This document shows positions 45,315 through 58,001 of a stretch of 64,000 nt of DNA, piece by piece. A program made the position numbers and the translations under genes. Every line of letters begins with the position of its first letter. The first letter of the stretch is position 1. A model generated the notes under the pieces. The model made no database searches. It was not told where the DNA came from and saw only the letters and a program-made list of their open reading frames with translations. The stretch comes from Primula veris (Eukaryota > Streptophyta > Magnoliopsida > Ericales > Primulaceae), in the NCBI GenBank assembly GCA_963682055.1, contig OY821745.1:25293342-25357341 (forward strand), read 5' to 3'.

Positions 45315-45744
45315 TGTAACAACCCCATATGTAAAACTCATGCTAGAAAATCTGTTAATTACGGGAGGTGCCTATAAAATTATATACAACACAAATGTAG
45401 TTTAAACTATCAATGTGGGATACTTTCGTTTAAACTACATTATCATTAGAATCGTTACAATCCACCACGCACCGCAACATGCGACCATATAGGAAGGTTT
45501 CGTGCTGATCTCTAGTCCCGGTCGAACACTATAATCCCGGTTTCTCAGTTTTGACGTACTGCATGACGCATACATTAGATTGTGGTGTCGGCTCTGATAC
45601 CAAATGTAACAAACCAATAAGTAAAATTCACCCTATAAAACCGGTTAGATAAGAGAGTGTGCATATAGAGTTATATACAAGACAAATGTAGATTACACTA
45701 CCAATGTGCGATGATGTGGTTTAAACTACATTTGGATCGTTACA
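45315..45744 (-). mobile_element. TRIM retrotransposon, 430 bp
   Basis: Two short LTRs (45315-45459, 145 bp; 45605-45744, 140 bp) both begin TGTAAC and end GTTACA on the plus strand. They enclose a 145-bp interior. A perfect 5-bp duplication TAAAT flanks the whole (45310-45314, 45745-45749). On the minus strand TTTGGTATCAGAGCC (45604-45590) is an initiator-Met primer site directly after the LTR. With no coding capacity and such small size it is a terminal-repeat retrotransposon in miniature. LTRs differ at many positions, so it is old. It depends on another element for movement. Confidence 0.93.
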
Positions 45745-45880
45745 TAAATCAGAATTTTGGTACGTTATTTGCTAATAGCAATTGCTCATTTTATTTATTG
45801 GTGAAATATTTGACATTGCGAATTAGATATTATCTTACTTGACAACATTTTTCATCAAATGTCTTCACTCGAAGACATTT

Positions 45881-45972
45881 GGTTGAAAATATATATGATA
45901 AAATATATGTTTTTTTGGGCCAAATTGGTTGAAAATATATATGATAACATATATGTTTTTTTTGGCCAAATT
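45881..45972. repeat. 46-bp tandem duplication
   Basis: GGTTGAAAATATATATGATA starts both units (45881-45926, 45927-45972), which differ at a few bases. A small hairpin (AAATGTCTTC / GAAGACATTT) lies just before at about 45857-45880. Confidence 0.88.
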
Positions 45973-46120
45973 CTATTAGATCGTCTAAAAAATTTTATTC
46001 TAAAAAGGTGCACCTTTTTAAAGATGTATGTATTTATATATGTTATTAATGATATACTGCTTGGATACGACACTTAGCAACAAATTGTTGGTCAAATTTA
46101 TAGCATATCGAGTAGTATAT

Positions 46121-47477
<1,357 letters not shown>

Positions 47478-47490
47478 TCGAGTAGTATAT

Positions 47491-47704
47491 ATAATATGAT
47501 AAAGCAGAAGGCGAGTGGAGCGGGGCCAGGATTTTGGTCCAGCGGAGGCGAGTGGCGGAACCTTAGTATGACCAGGGGTTGCCACCGCAACCCCACAATT
47601 TTCGATTTTTTTCTATAGTATTTTTCCGAGTAATTTGTAAATAGAAAATTCCGGCAACCAATTAAATTTTATTTTCGGCAACCACTTTCAAAATTATATA
47701 TTGT
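47491..47704. other. Repeat-like fragment between pseudogene and foldback
   Basis: GAGTGGCGGAACCTTAG and GTTGCCACCGCAACCCC resemble ends of common plant DNA transposons but no matching end was found. Confidence 0.4.
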
Positions 47705-47713
47705 TTTTGTAAT

Positions 47714-50319
47714 GGGGTAATTCCCTATAAGTAATTCATAGCAAATTATATTCCTCCTAGCTATCTTGATAATTTCACATTCCTATAGTTACCGCTTTTT
47801 AATTATTTAGTTTATTTACTTAATTGTCATACAAACCAAAATATAATATACACATTTTATCTCTCTATAAACCCAAAAAAATAGTTTTAAATTACAACAA
47901 AATAAAAAAACACACAAAAAAATTATAAAAATGAAAAAAATCACAAAAAATATAAAAAAAAACAAAAAAAAACAAAAAAACATAAAAAAAAATGAAAAAA
48001 ATCACAAAAAAAACATAAAAAATTATAAAAAATTATAAAAATAATAAAAAATCACAAAAAATCACAAAAAATCACAAAAAATAACAAAAAATCAAAAAAA
48101 TATAAAAACTAATAAAAAATCACAAACAATCACAAAAAATTATTAAAAAATACAAAAATCACAAAAAAATTATAAAAATTATAAAAAATTTAAAAAATTA
48201 CAAAAAATGAAAAAAAATCACAGACTTTTTAAAAAATTACAAAAAAAATATATAATTTTTTTTTGTCAATATAACACTTTTTATACCGAAATATCAAAAA
48301 AAAAAATAAAAAATGACAAAAACTAATAAAAAATCACAAAAAATTATAAAAAATTATAAAAAAAATCGAAAAAATTTTAAAAACGAAAAAATTATATAAA
48401 AATCACAAAAAATCACAAAAATCACAAAAATCACAAAAGTCACAAAAAATCACAAAACATTATAAAAAAATAACAAAAATCACAAAAAAAATTATAAAAA
48501 TTATAAAAAATGAAAAAAATCACAAAAAAAAGAATTATAAAAAAAATGAAAAAATCATAAACTTTTTAAAAATTTACAAAAAATATATAATTTTTTTTTG
48601 TCAATATAACACTTTTTATACCGAAAAGTGATTTTTTTTATACAAAAAAATGGTTTTTCCATGATAAATGTGCATTTTTTTAATCTGAATGAGCTGATAG
48701 TGCATCTACTTCAATCAAAAATACATATAATTTAGTCAAAAGCATATATAGTTCAATAAAAGTGCATATAGTTCAGTCAAAAGTGTATATAGTTAGTCAA
48801 AAATGCATAAATTTGAGTCAAAATTGCATTTAATTTAGCTGAAAGTACATTTAGTTCCGTTGAAAGTGCATACAATTCAGTCGAAAGTAAATATAGTTCA
48901 ATAAAAGTGAGTATACATATAGTTCAGCTAAAAGTGCATCTGGTTCAGCTGAAAGTACATCTGGTTCAGCTTAAATTGCATATAACTTAGTGAAAAGTAC
49001 ATATAGTTAAGTCAAAAGTGCATATAGTGTAGTCGAAAATGAATATAGTACAGTCGAAAGTGCATATAGTTCTGTTAAAAATGCATCTGATTCAACTAAA
49101 AGTGCATCTGGTACAACTGAAAGTGCATATGGTTCAGTTTAAAGTGCATATGGTTCAGCTAAAAGTGTATCTGGTTCAGCTGAAAGTGCATATGGTTCTG
49201 ACAAAAGTGCATCTAGTTCAATAAAAGTGCATATGCTTCGGCTGAAAGTGCATCTGGTTCAACTAAAAGTGCATATGGTTCGGCTGAAAGTGCATATGGT
49301 TCCGCTAAAAGTGTATCTGGTTCAGCTGAAACTGTATATGGTTCAGACAAAAGTGCATCTAGTTCAATAAAAGTGCATATCGTTCTGTAAAATCTGCATC
49401 TGGTTCAACTAAAAGTACATCTGGTTCGGCTGAAAGTGCATATAGTTCAGCTAAAAGTGCATCTGATTCAGTCGAAAGTGCATCTAGTACAGTCGAAAAG
49501 TGCATAAAGTTCAATAAAAGTGATTTTTTTTTTATTTTTTTGATTTTTTTAATGATTTTTTTGTGATTTTTTTTCATTTTTTATATTTTTTTTTATTTTT
49601 TTTATATTTTTATAATATTTTATATTTTTTTGATTTTTTTATAATTTCATGTGATTTTTTTTCATTTTTTTATAATATTTTGTGATTTTTATATTTTTTT
49701 ATAATTTTTATAATTTTTTTTTTATTTTTTTATAATATTTTGTGATTTTTTTCCTTTTTTATAATATTTTGTGATTTTTTTCCTTTTTTATAATTTTTTT
49801 TTATTTTTTTTGTAATTTTTTTTAAATTTTGTGATTTTTTGTGATTTTTTCATTTTTTAAATTTTTTTTGTGATTTTTTTTAGTTTTTTTATATTTTTAT
49901 AATATTTTGTGAGTTTTTTCATTTTTTATAATTTTATGTGATTTTTTTTTAATTTTTTATAATATTTTGTGATTTTTTTCATTTTTTATAATTTTTTTTG
50001 TAATTTTTTAAAATTTTGTGATTTTGTGATTTTTTTTGTGATTTTTGTGATTTTTTTTGTGATTTTTTATGTTTTTTAATAAAAATACATTTTTTTTTTA
50101 ATTTTTACAATTTTTTGTGATTTTTTTCATTTATTTTGAGATTTTTTGCATTTTATATAATTTTATGTGTTTTTTTTTTCCATTTTTTATGAAATATGTG
50201 TATGGCGTTTTGGTAAATAAAGTAAATAATTAAAAAATGGTACCTATAGGGAATATGAAATTATGGAGGTACCTAGGAGGAATATAATTTTAAAAGTGGT
50301 ACCTATTAGGCATTATTTG
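47714..50319. mobile_element. 2.6-kb foldback element with minisatellite core
   Basis: Terminal segments pair: left TTATATTCCTCCTAG, TTTTTAATTATTTA and neighbours (47714-47835) reappear inverted at about 50205-50319. A 9-bp duplication TTTTGTAAT flanks it (47705-47713, 50320-50328). Inside, left and right arms (about 47880-48660 and 49520-50190) are mirror sets of CACAAAAAAT/ATTTTTTGTG repeats. The centre (48690-49520) is a 21-bp minisatellite. The whole element is therefore a nested palindrome. The 9-bp duplication and inverted ends suggest a Mutator-like origin. No transposase is encoded. Confidence 0.85.
48690..49520. repeat. 21-bp minisatellite, about 40 copies
   Basis: Variants of AGTGCATATAGTTCAGTCGAA repeat about every 21 bp, with blocks of sub-variants (ATATAGTTCAGTC, ATCTGGTTCAGCT, ATATGGTTCGGCT). 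The even spacing keeps a frame open, which explains chance ORFs here. Confidence 0.93.
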
Positions 50320-50328
50320 TTTTGTAAT

Positions 50329-51882
50329 TACATACTACTATATTTTGTACATATCATATAGTAACAATTTATAAATCAATATAAAAGCCTTCATTTCTAA
50401 ATTGGTCAAATCATTGTTACAAAATTTATAAAAGAAATAAAAACTCAAAAAATTAAGTATTTATTTATTTATTACAACAATTATATAGGTAACAAAATCG
50501 TAAATTTTTTAATATAGAGAAAACGACAAAGTTAAAAAAATCTAAAAAAATCTAATTTTGATCAATATGTTCATAAATTATTCCACTTGAAAACGAGTGT
50601 AACGATTCAACTTGCAATAGTTCCACTTTATACTATTGAACATTTTTGCATCATAGGCGAAAAGTTATTAACTAATAAATATTTTTCACTCAATACGTTC
50701 TCAAAGGAAAAAAAAATATTATATGTACAGATTTGAACAAGTATTTCGCTCTTAACCAAAAATTGTTAGTAAATAATGAAATGATATTATCATTTTCTAA
50801 CTAATTAGATGTTACAATAATAATGGAGTAACAAGAGTTACAAGATGAAATCATATTTTATCAACACATAATTACCCAGTAACTTTACATGTAAGAAAAG
50901 AGCACAAATGTAGAATATATATAAAAGAAATTATAAAAGAAATTATAAAAAAAATATGGTTTGTGGATGATTTATCATGCATTATTTTGTGCAATTGAAA
51001 AATAAATATTTTTTGGGGTTAAATTTTATGATCTTAATGAAAAAAAAAACAAAATTAGTTATTTACTATAAGATAATTGTGCTTTTATAAAAAAAAGGGA
51101 AGTGATAGAAAAATGTCAAAAAATGTACACTGGTGAGAATCGAACCGGGTGTGGAGGGGGACAGTGTAAGGCAATAACCAACTATATGTAATACTTGTTC
51201 TAAAAATCCAGGGGGACACGTGCCTCCACTGGTTTTTACCTAGATCCTCCACTGTGAAAAAGTAGCATATCACGTATTTACATATCATATATTTGGGCTT
51301 ATGCCAAACAATGGCTCCGACGACTTAAATCTCATCTTATACTTGCTCCAGTGGCATCTCAAACCATATTATGTGGCCAAATCGACCCCTAATCGATTAG
51401 TTTCTCATAAGTAGTGATTAAATCTATAGCTTACATGTGATTGGATCAAGCTCCGTAGTGATCATGTAAGGTTGACGTAGTTTTTCAATGATTTCATCGT
51501 CGCCATCATTTTTTCATCATCGCAAATGTTGCCAATTGAGTTTTATTGATGTTATCTAGAAAAAATAGGGAATTTCGGAAGTATATTTGTTGGTATTTTG
51601 ATTTCTGGAGGCGGAGGTCGCATGAGATGGAGATCGTCGGAGATGGGTTCTGCGGAGGCATGGGCTTGTTGAAGATGGGAAGGGTCGTCGAAGATGGTTG
51701 TGATAGAGGTTAATTATGAGTTTTTGAGAGAGAGAGAAGGTTTGAGTCCATTTTAAAAAATAACGTCGGTCGTAAAGACAAATTAAAATTGTGACTAGAT
51801 GCAATTTTGAGTGGATAATAAATTTTATCAATATTTTAGTTTTTTTAAAAGACAATCATAAAGTTCAAATGTTAAAGTAGAC
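50329..51882. other. Intergenic, nothing firmly recognised
   Basis: AT-rich. Text near 51140-51255 (GGGGGACACGTGCCTCCACTGG) looks like a DNA-transposon end, without partner. No exon supported. Confidence 0.45.
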
Positions 51883-52719
51883 AGTGACGGAGCCACATGG
51901 GGTCCAGGGGGTGACGTGCCACCCCTCCTTCTGAATTTCTAATAATAATTATATATTTGAGTATTGCTAATAACAAAGAGTAAGCTATCCTAATTGGTAA
52001 CTTAATTTCCCTTAAATGCTACTAACTGATTCTTCCTGAGTTTGATTCCCAGCTCCAGCCTTACTTTTAATTCTTTTTTCAGCCTGTTCCTTTTTGAATG
52101 ATAAACCTAGTATTTGCACAATAAACTTATAAAAACATTGATAATTTATCAAAAAAAAAAAAACTTGATCAACATGTTAAATCTATTGCCTTTTGTAAAA
52201 TCAAATATGGTGCAATGTTTTGAATTATAAGGTTTTATTTGGTTTTTTTCAATCATCATATGAAATGGTTTAATCAACTAAAACATTATTTAACATTAAA
52301 AAAAAACTATTATACTTGTCTTCTATTTTTGTTTTTACGCATTTCGATTTTTTTCTTTTCGTCAACACAAGTGGTTGGTCGTAATTCAAATCGGTTTTTA
52401 TTCGGTTTCTTCCGTTATTACATTTCATCAGTAAATATTTTTTGTTAACCAATTCATTGTTAAGTAACGAGTAATGAAATATTTTCTTAACATTATTAGA
52501 GCAAAATTTAGTTATTTCAAGAACAATTTTTCAAAAAAAACACTGAGGGAATGATTTTATTGGTTAGCATTAAAAAGAAGAAGTTCAAGTCTCATATCGT
52601 TATGCAGTATGTACCTACACAAATATAATTTTACACTCATCTCTCAACTATAAAAAGAAAAATGACGGTTTATATCTTAATCGTGGCCCCCCTTAACAAA
52701 AATTCTGGCTTTTCCATTG
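51883..52719. mobile_element. Probable hAT-like element, 837 bp
   Basis: Left end CAGTGACGGAGCCA and inverted right end CAATGGAAAAGCCAG are partly alike. Flanking octamers AAAGTAGA and AAAATAAA match at six of eight positions. The interior has no transposase. Confidence 0.5.
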
Positions 52720-53304
52720 AAAATAAATGATTAACTTTTGAATAATTTCATTTCGATAATTTTGATAAATGTTATTGGACGGTCACAATTTCTTATAGAA
52801 TGAAGAGACTATTATTTACGTGATAAAAAAACACTTAAATAACAATAAAACCAATAACCTGCAAGTATTTCATGGTTCTATGGACTTATGACATACAATT
52901 CTTAATAAGAGTAACTAAAACGTTGTGGGAATAACTTCAAGGGGTAAAAAAATTGTTTTGATTAGTAATAAATTAAGTTTGTCTTAGTTGATCGATTATG
53001 TGTGTGTGATCTTTAAACAATATTAACAGACCAATTGTTAGAGTTTATCGTTAGGGCAAATTCTAAATGTCTACCACACACATAATATTGGTAGAATTTA
53101 TTGTTAGGGCAAGTTCTAAATGAAAGTCTTGTAAAGATCTAGCGTCAATTGTTAGACACTGTGGTCACTTCCATAAAATCATTAAAATTGAAATGTCAAT
53201 GATTTGTGTGCTTCAATATAAGATAAGAGAAGTGAGTATATCACTATTCTGAACTGGGTATGCGGAACCGCTTGGCACAAACCGTCATGTCTAGTCTAAT
53301 GGGA

Positions 53305-53385
53305 TCAATTTTTGCTGCCCTACTATTTTTAGGGTAATATGTCATATATTTTTAGTACCATTTGATCAAAATCAATCCAATCTAA
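53305..53385 (-). repeat. Left member of an inverted pair flanking the LINE
   Basis: GGGCAGCAAAAATTG- and TTGATCAAATGGTACTAAAA-like text on the minus strand matches 59595-59680 on the plus strand. Confidence 0.7.
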
Positions 53386-54123
53386 TGGTAAAAAAAATAT
53401 TTCAATTCAAAAAAACATTAAAAAAATCGAGAAAATCAATAACAATATAATAAATCCGAGTTTGAGTCAAAACATATTAAAAAATATTCTTATTTTTTTT
53501 CCAACACACATGCAGTGCTTTTTCGGTATGATTAATAAATTTGTTTTTTATTTTTTTCGCCATGCGAATCGTAGTTGAAATGACGTACCGTATCCATACT
53601 GGGGACTTAAAAAAATTTGTGTATGTATGTGAACCGTATGTTGGAGTAACACTACAGTGAACCCGCTCCACTATTATTTAGGGTGTGTCATCCACTAAAA
53701 ATTTATTTTTTTTAAATTATTAGTGGGGATACCCACAATTTATTAAAACAAGCTGCGGAGGAAGACCCCACAGATAGAAATCAAGAGTAATTACAGAGAG
53801 GATCTCTAATTAAGAGACCTAAAAGAAATTAAAACAAACTATTACATCCAATTGAGATAACTGAAACTTAATATCTAAAAATTGCTAAATTTGGATTCAA
53901 TAGGATGGCGCTTGAAACTTGAGGGACTGGACCTGAAAACAGATGTAATAACATCTGTCATCTTGCACCTCTTCATTTCTCTATGAGAAATAACCTAAGA
54001 GAGAGAAAATCTCTCCTTTCTTCAACATTCTTCATCTTCTTCTTCATCTTAAAATTAAACATAAATAAAGAAACTTCATCTTCATCTTCATCTTAAAATT
54101 AAACTATGTTTCCAACTTCATTT

Positions 54124-57100
54124 TCATCTAAATCTTAGATTAGGAAAACCTTTAGCTTCAGTAGATATAATCCCTTTCAATACCTGTGGAAAATCATCCA
54201 GACAAGTAGAGATGGTGATACCCTCCCAATTCGCAAGTAGATCAACAACTTTATTGCCTTCTCGCGCCATATACTTAAACAGGTACTCTCCTTCTTTTAT
54301 TTGATCTTTAATACATTTAAATAGATCAAAAACTAGCCAATGGCATTTTTGTTTACCTTCGATGATATTAATTAACTGTAAGGAATCACTCTCAATTATT
54401 AGAAGTCTTTTTGGTGAGATTTGTAGACCATAATATAGGGCTTTGAACTCAGAATAAAAAGCTGAATTACTGGTGATAGCCCTGAAAAATCCTTTGATAA
54501 AAGAACCCTTTTCATCTCTAATTAGACCACCAATTCCATTAAAAGCCTCAGTTTTTTTATAACAGCCATCTATGTTTAGTTTCAAATACCCAGTTGGTGG
54601 ATAAAGCCACTTAATAATGGTGACTTTTTTAATAATTTTCTTTCCACTGTAATTAGAATAAGAGAAATCTTTCTCCCTATAACCAGACTGAATAATCAGC
54701 TCTTCAGAATTTCGAATAATATTGTCAGACCTCATTTTGATATTCTCAAATTTACATGAACATCTGGATTTCCAAATAACCTAAATAATGATAGAAGGAA
54801 GAACCTGACAAATTTTCCTTTCAGAAAAACTCTTTTTCTTAATGATATAAGACCACCAGCTGTTAATTCTTCCAAACAAAGAATTATTCTGAGTAATAAT
54901 ACCCCATTTATTTTCAAAGAAGTTCCAAACCTCATTTGCAACTATACCATTACTAAAAACATGATCAAATGTTTCTTCTGAATTTTTGCAACATCCACAC
55001 ATAGAGGCTATACTAATGCCAAATTTATGCAGTTTGCAATCCAAGGAAACAGCTTGGTTAAATAATTTCACATAAAGCAAGAGACCTTTAAAGGTACCAT
55101 TCTATTCCATATAAATATACTTCTCCAGTTTACAGTGCCTACTTCTCTAACAATATTCCAAGCTGAGTTTATAGTAAAATTCCCAATAGTAGTAGGTTTT
55201 CATATATGTTTTAACCCATTATCAACTCTAGTAGTATTACTCTCAGTCAGTTCTCTAGCTTGAAGCATTCTGCACCAAGTATTAGTACCTCTTTTAATAG
55301 GAATGTCTTCTGCTTTCTTTTTTCTATAATATTTAGCTTTCATGAAGTTGGTCCACAAAGAATCTTTTGTTTTGAACTTCCACCAAAGTTTGATTGCAAA
55401 AGCTTTTGAAATGTCATGAAAACTTTTAACATTCAAGCCCCCTTCTTTCACAGTAGTACAAATTTTGCTCCATCTAACCCAATGATACTTGTTTTTACCA
55501 TTTATATTACCGCAGAAAAAGTTTGACAGTAATTGATCTATTCTTTTAATAACTTGTAGAGGGGGATTCATGGCTGCCAATGTATAAATAGGTATAGATT
55601 GAAGAACATGCCTAATCAATATTAATTTTCCACCTAAATTAAGCCAATTGCCCTTCCAATTAGACAGTTTACTTCTAACTTTTAGAATTAGTTCATGAAA
55701 AAGTATACACTTTTTATGCCCAGAATAAATCTTGCAACCAAGATAGGAAAAAGGAGGTTTCTTAGTTGTAATATTAAGCTCTTTGCAGATAATTCCTTTT
55801 TGATTAGCACTCACACTTTTTGAGAAATAGACTGAGCTTTTTTCTAAACTGATTTCTTGACCAGAATCTCTATTATAACATTGTAGGGTATTGCTAATCC
55901 TTTTGATAGAATGAAGATCTGCTGAACTGAAGATTATCAGGTCATCAGCAAAGGCAAGGTGAGTTATAATAGGACTTCCAATGGGAGCTTTGAAAGCTGA
56001 CCATCTTTTGTTGTTAATCAAGTAGTTTAAATTCTTGCTTAATACTTCAGAACAAATAATAAATAGACTAGAAGATAGAGGATCCCCCTGTCTAAGGCCA
56101 TTTCTAGGAGTAAAAAGTTCAGTAGAACTGCCATTCACCAAAATAGAAGTTTGATTTCCAGAAATAATCCTCCATCCTAGGTCAATAACCTTCTCAGAGA
56201 AACCCAATTTTCTTAATGTTGAAATAAGGAAATGCCATGATATTCTATCATAAACTTTTTTCATATCTAGCTTTACAGCTATATTTTTCCCACTAGCTTT
56301 TTTATTAAGAGTTGAAATAAATTCTTAAGCAAGAAGAATATTGTCCACAATGTCTCTAGATTTGACAAATCCACTTTGATTCTCAGAAATAATAATAGGC
56401 AGTATGTTAGAAAATCTAGTAGACATAATTTTTGAAATAACCTTACTGCAGAAAGTACATAAACTAATAGATCTGAATTCAGCAAACTTCGTGGGCTTAA
56501 TCTTCTTTGGTATAAGAGCAATAATAGTAGTAGAAAGAGATCTAGGTAATAGATTTCCCATGAAGAAAAGATCAATAGCTTTGATAACATTTTCACCAAT
56601 AATATCTCAACAAGAGACAAAAAATTGACCTGTAAAACCATCTATGCCAGGTGCACTAGAATTACCAAGATCAAAAACAGCTTATTTTACCTCTTCTCTA
56701 GAAGGGTCTTTGTCCAATAGATAATTCATCTCTTCAGTAATTACCTTAGTAATTTTGTCTAAGCTATTATAAACATAGCAATTAGATTGATCAGCTGCCA
56801 ATATGTTTTGAAAATAATCAATGGCCTCCCTTTTAATATCCCCTGGTTCTTTAACACAAGTACCATCTTCTTTCTCTATTTCATCAATAGCACACTTAAG
56901 TCTTCTTTTCTTTACAATGCTGTGATAGAATTTTGTATTAGCATCCCCTTGTAAAGCCCATTTCAAATTAGCCTTTTGTGCCCAATATTTCTCTTCTATA
57001 CTGAGTTTAGCTTTTAGAATAGCTTCTTCCTTATTGAGCTCAATCCTATTGACAGGTGTTGGATCCACTTCAAATTGTTGTTCTGCTCTCAGCAAATTGT

Positions 57101-58001
57101 CTTCAGCTTTTATGATTTCTTGGAAAATATTCCCAAATGTATTATAATTCCACTCTTTAAGTTTCTTTCTAATTGCTTTTAAGTTTGTAGCAAGATTTAC
57201 CAAAGCATTAGAATTAGAACTAGGAACCCAGACAACTTTCACTATTTTATGAAAATCTTCATGATCTACCCAGAAATTTTGAAATATAAACCTTCTTGGA
57301 CTGTTGACTTGATCCAATTGTAACTTTAACAATAAAGGACTGTGATCTGAAGTAGCCTTGCTTAAATGGTCAAGATAAATGGTGCAGAATAAATTGGCAA
57401 ACTCTTGATTAAATAGGATCTTATCTATTCTTTAAAAAATAGCATCCACCCCATTACGCTTGTTCGACCAAGTATATTTAGATCCACTATAGATTGCTTC
57501 TGAAACACCCATATTGTTAATTCAAGATAAGTAATCATTAGCAGAGGCAATATTAATAGGCAAACCCCCAATTTTATCATCTTCAGATGACACAGTATTA
57601 AAATCCCCTCCAATCAACCAAGGGTTATTAGTATAAGAACTTTCTAAAAAACTCCAAAGAGAATTCTTTTCAACTGCTGTACACTTGGCATAAACTACTG
57701 TAATCTGTAGTTTGAAACCCAAATATCCAATAGAAACTGCCATATATACAGCTTGATTCATTTGATTAATAATAGTAATATTAATTTCTTGCATATAGAA
57801 AATCCAAATCTTGTTCTCTTCATGAACCAGGACCTCATCAAAACCAAATTTCCTTTTGTAGTAATCCACTTTATCTTGACTTTTCTTTGGTTCAATACAA
57901 ACTAAGAACATAATATGATGTAATTTGCATAATTTATTAATACGTCTAGTGGTAGATTTGGTACCCACTCCTCTAATGTTCCAAAATAGTGTATTAATCA
58001 T
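54124..58001 (-). pseudogene. LINE ORF2: endonuclease, reverse transcriptase, RNase H
   Basis: It starts MINTLFWNIRGVG at 58001, with ATGA overlapping the ORF1 stop. It has an APE-type endonuclease (WLIGGDFNT near 57610). RT motifs follow (SENQSGFVKSRDIVDNILLA; RQGDPLSSSLF; FADD at 55952-55941). Then zf-RVT (CGCCKNSEETFDHVF) and a C-terminal RNase H (NIDGCYKK, EFKALYYGL, IESDSLQLI). Six in-frame stops occur at 57522, 57432, 56682, 56607, 56325 and 55200. All are TGA or TAA where W or Q fits. One frameshift lies near 55100. It would be about 1290 codons, the normal size. It supplies nicking and reverse transcription in the nucleus when intact. Confidence 0.93.

Noticed and set aside
45460..45604. 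Cassandra-type 5S rRNA sequence in the TRIM
   Set aside because: The GC-richer interior was compared with the 5S promoter region; no convincing match was seen, and it is internal rather than in the LTR.
47880..48660. CRISPR-like or satellite array of CACAAAAAAT
   Set aside because: Spacing is irregular and there are no spacers; it is an AT-rich arm of the foldback element in a plant genome.
49039..49224. ORF with repeated VHxVQLK-type heptapeptides
   Set aside because: It is the 21-bp minisatellite read in frame; 21 is a multiple of 3, so the frame stays open by chance.
51085..51288. 67-aa minus-strand ORF and possible tRNA text GAGAATCGAACCGGG
   Set aside because: The short GAATCGAACC block resembles a tRNA T-arm complement, but no acceptor stem or anticodon arm could be folded around it.
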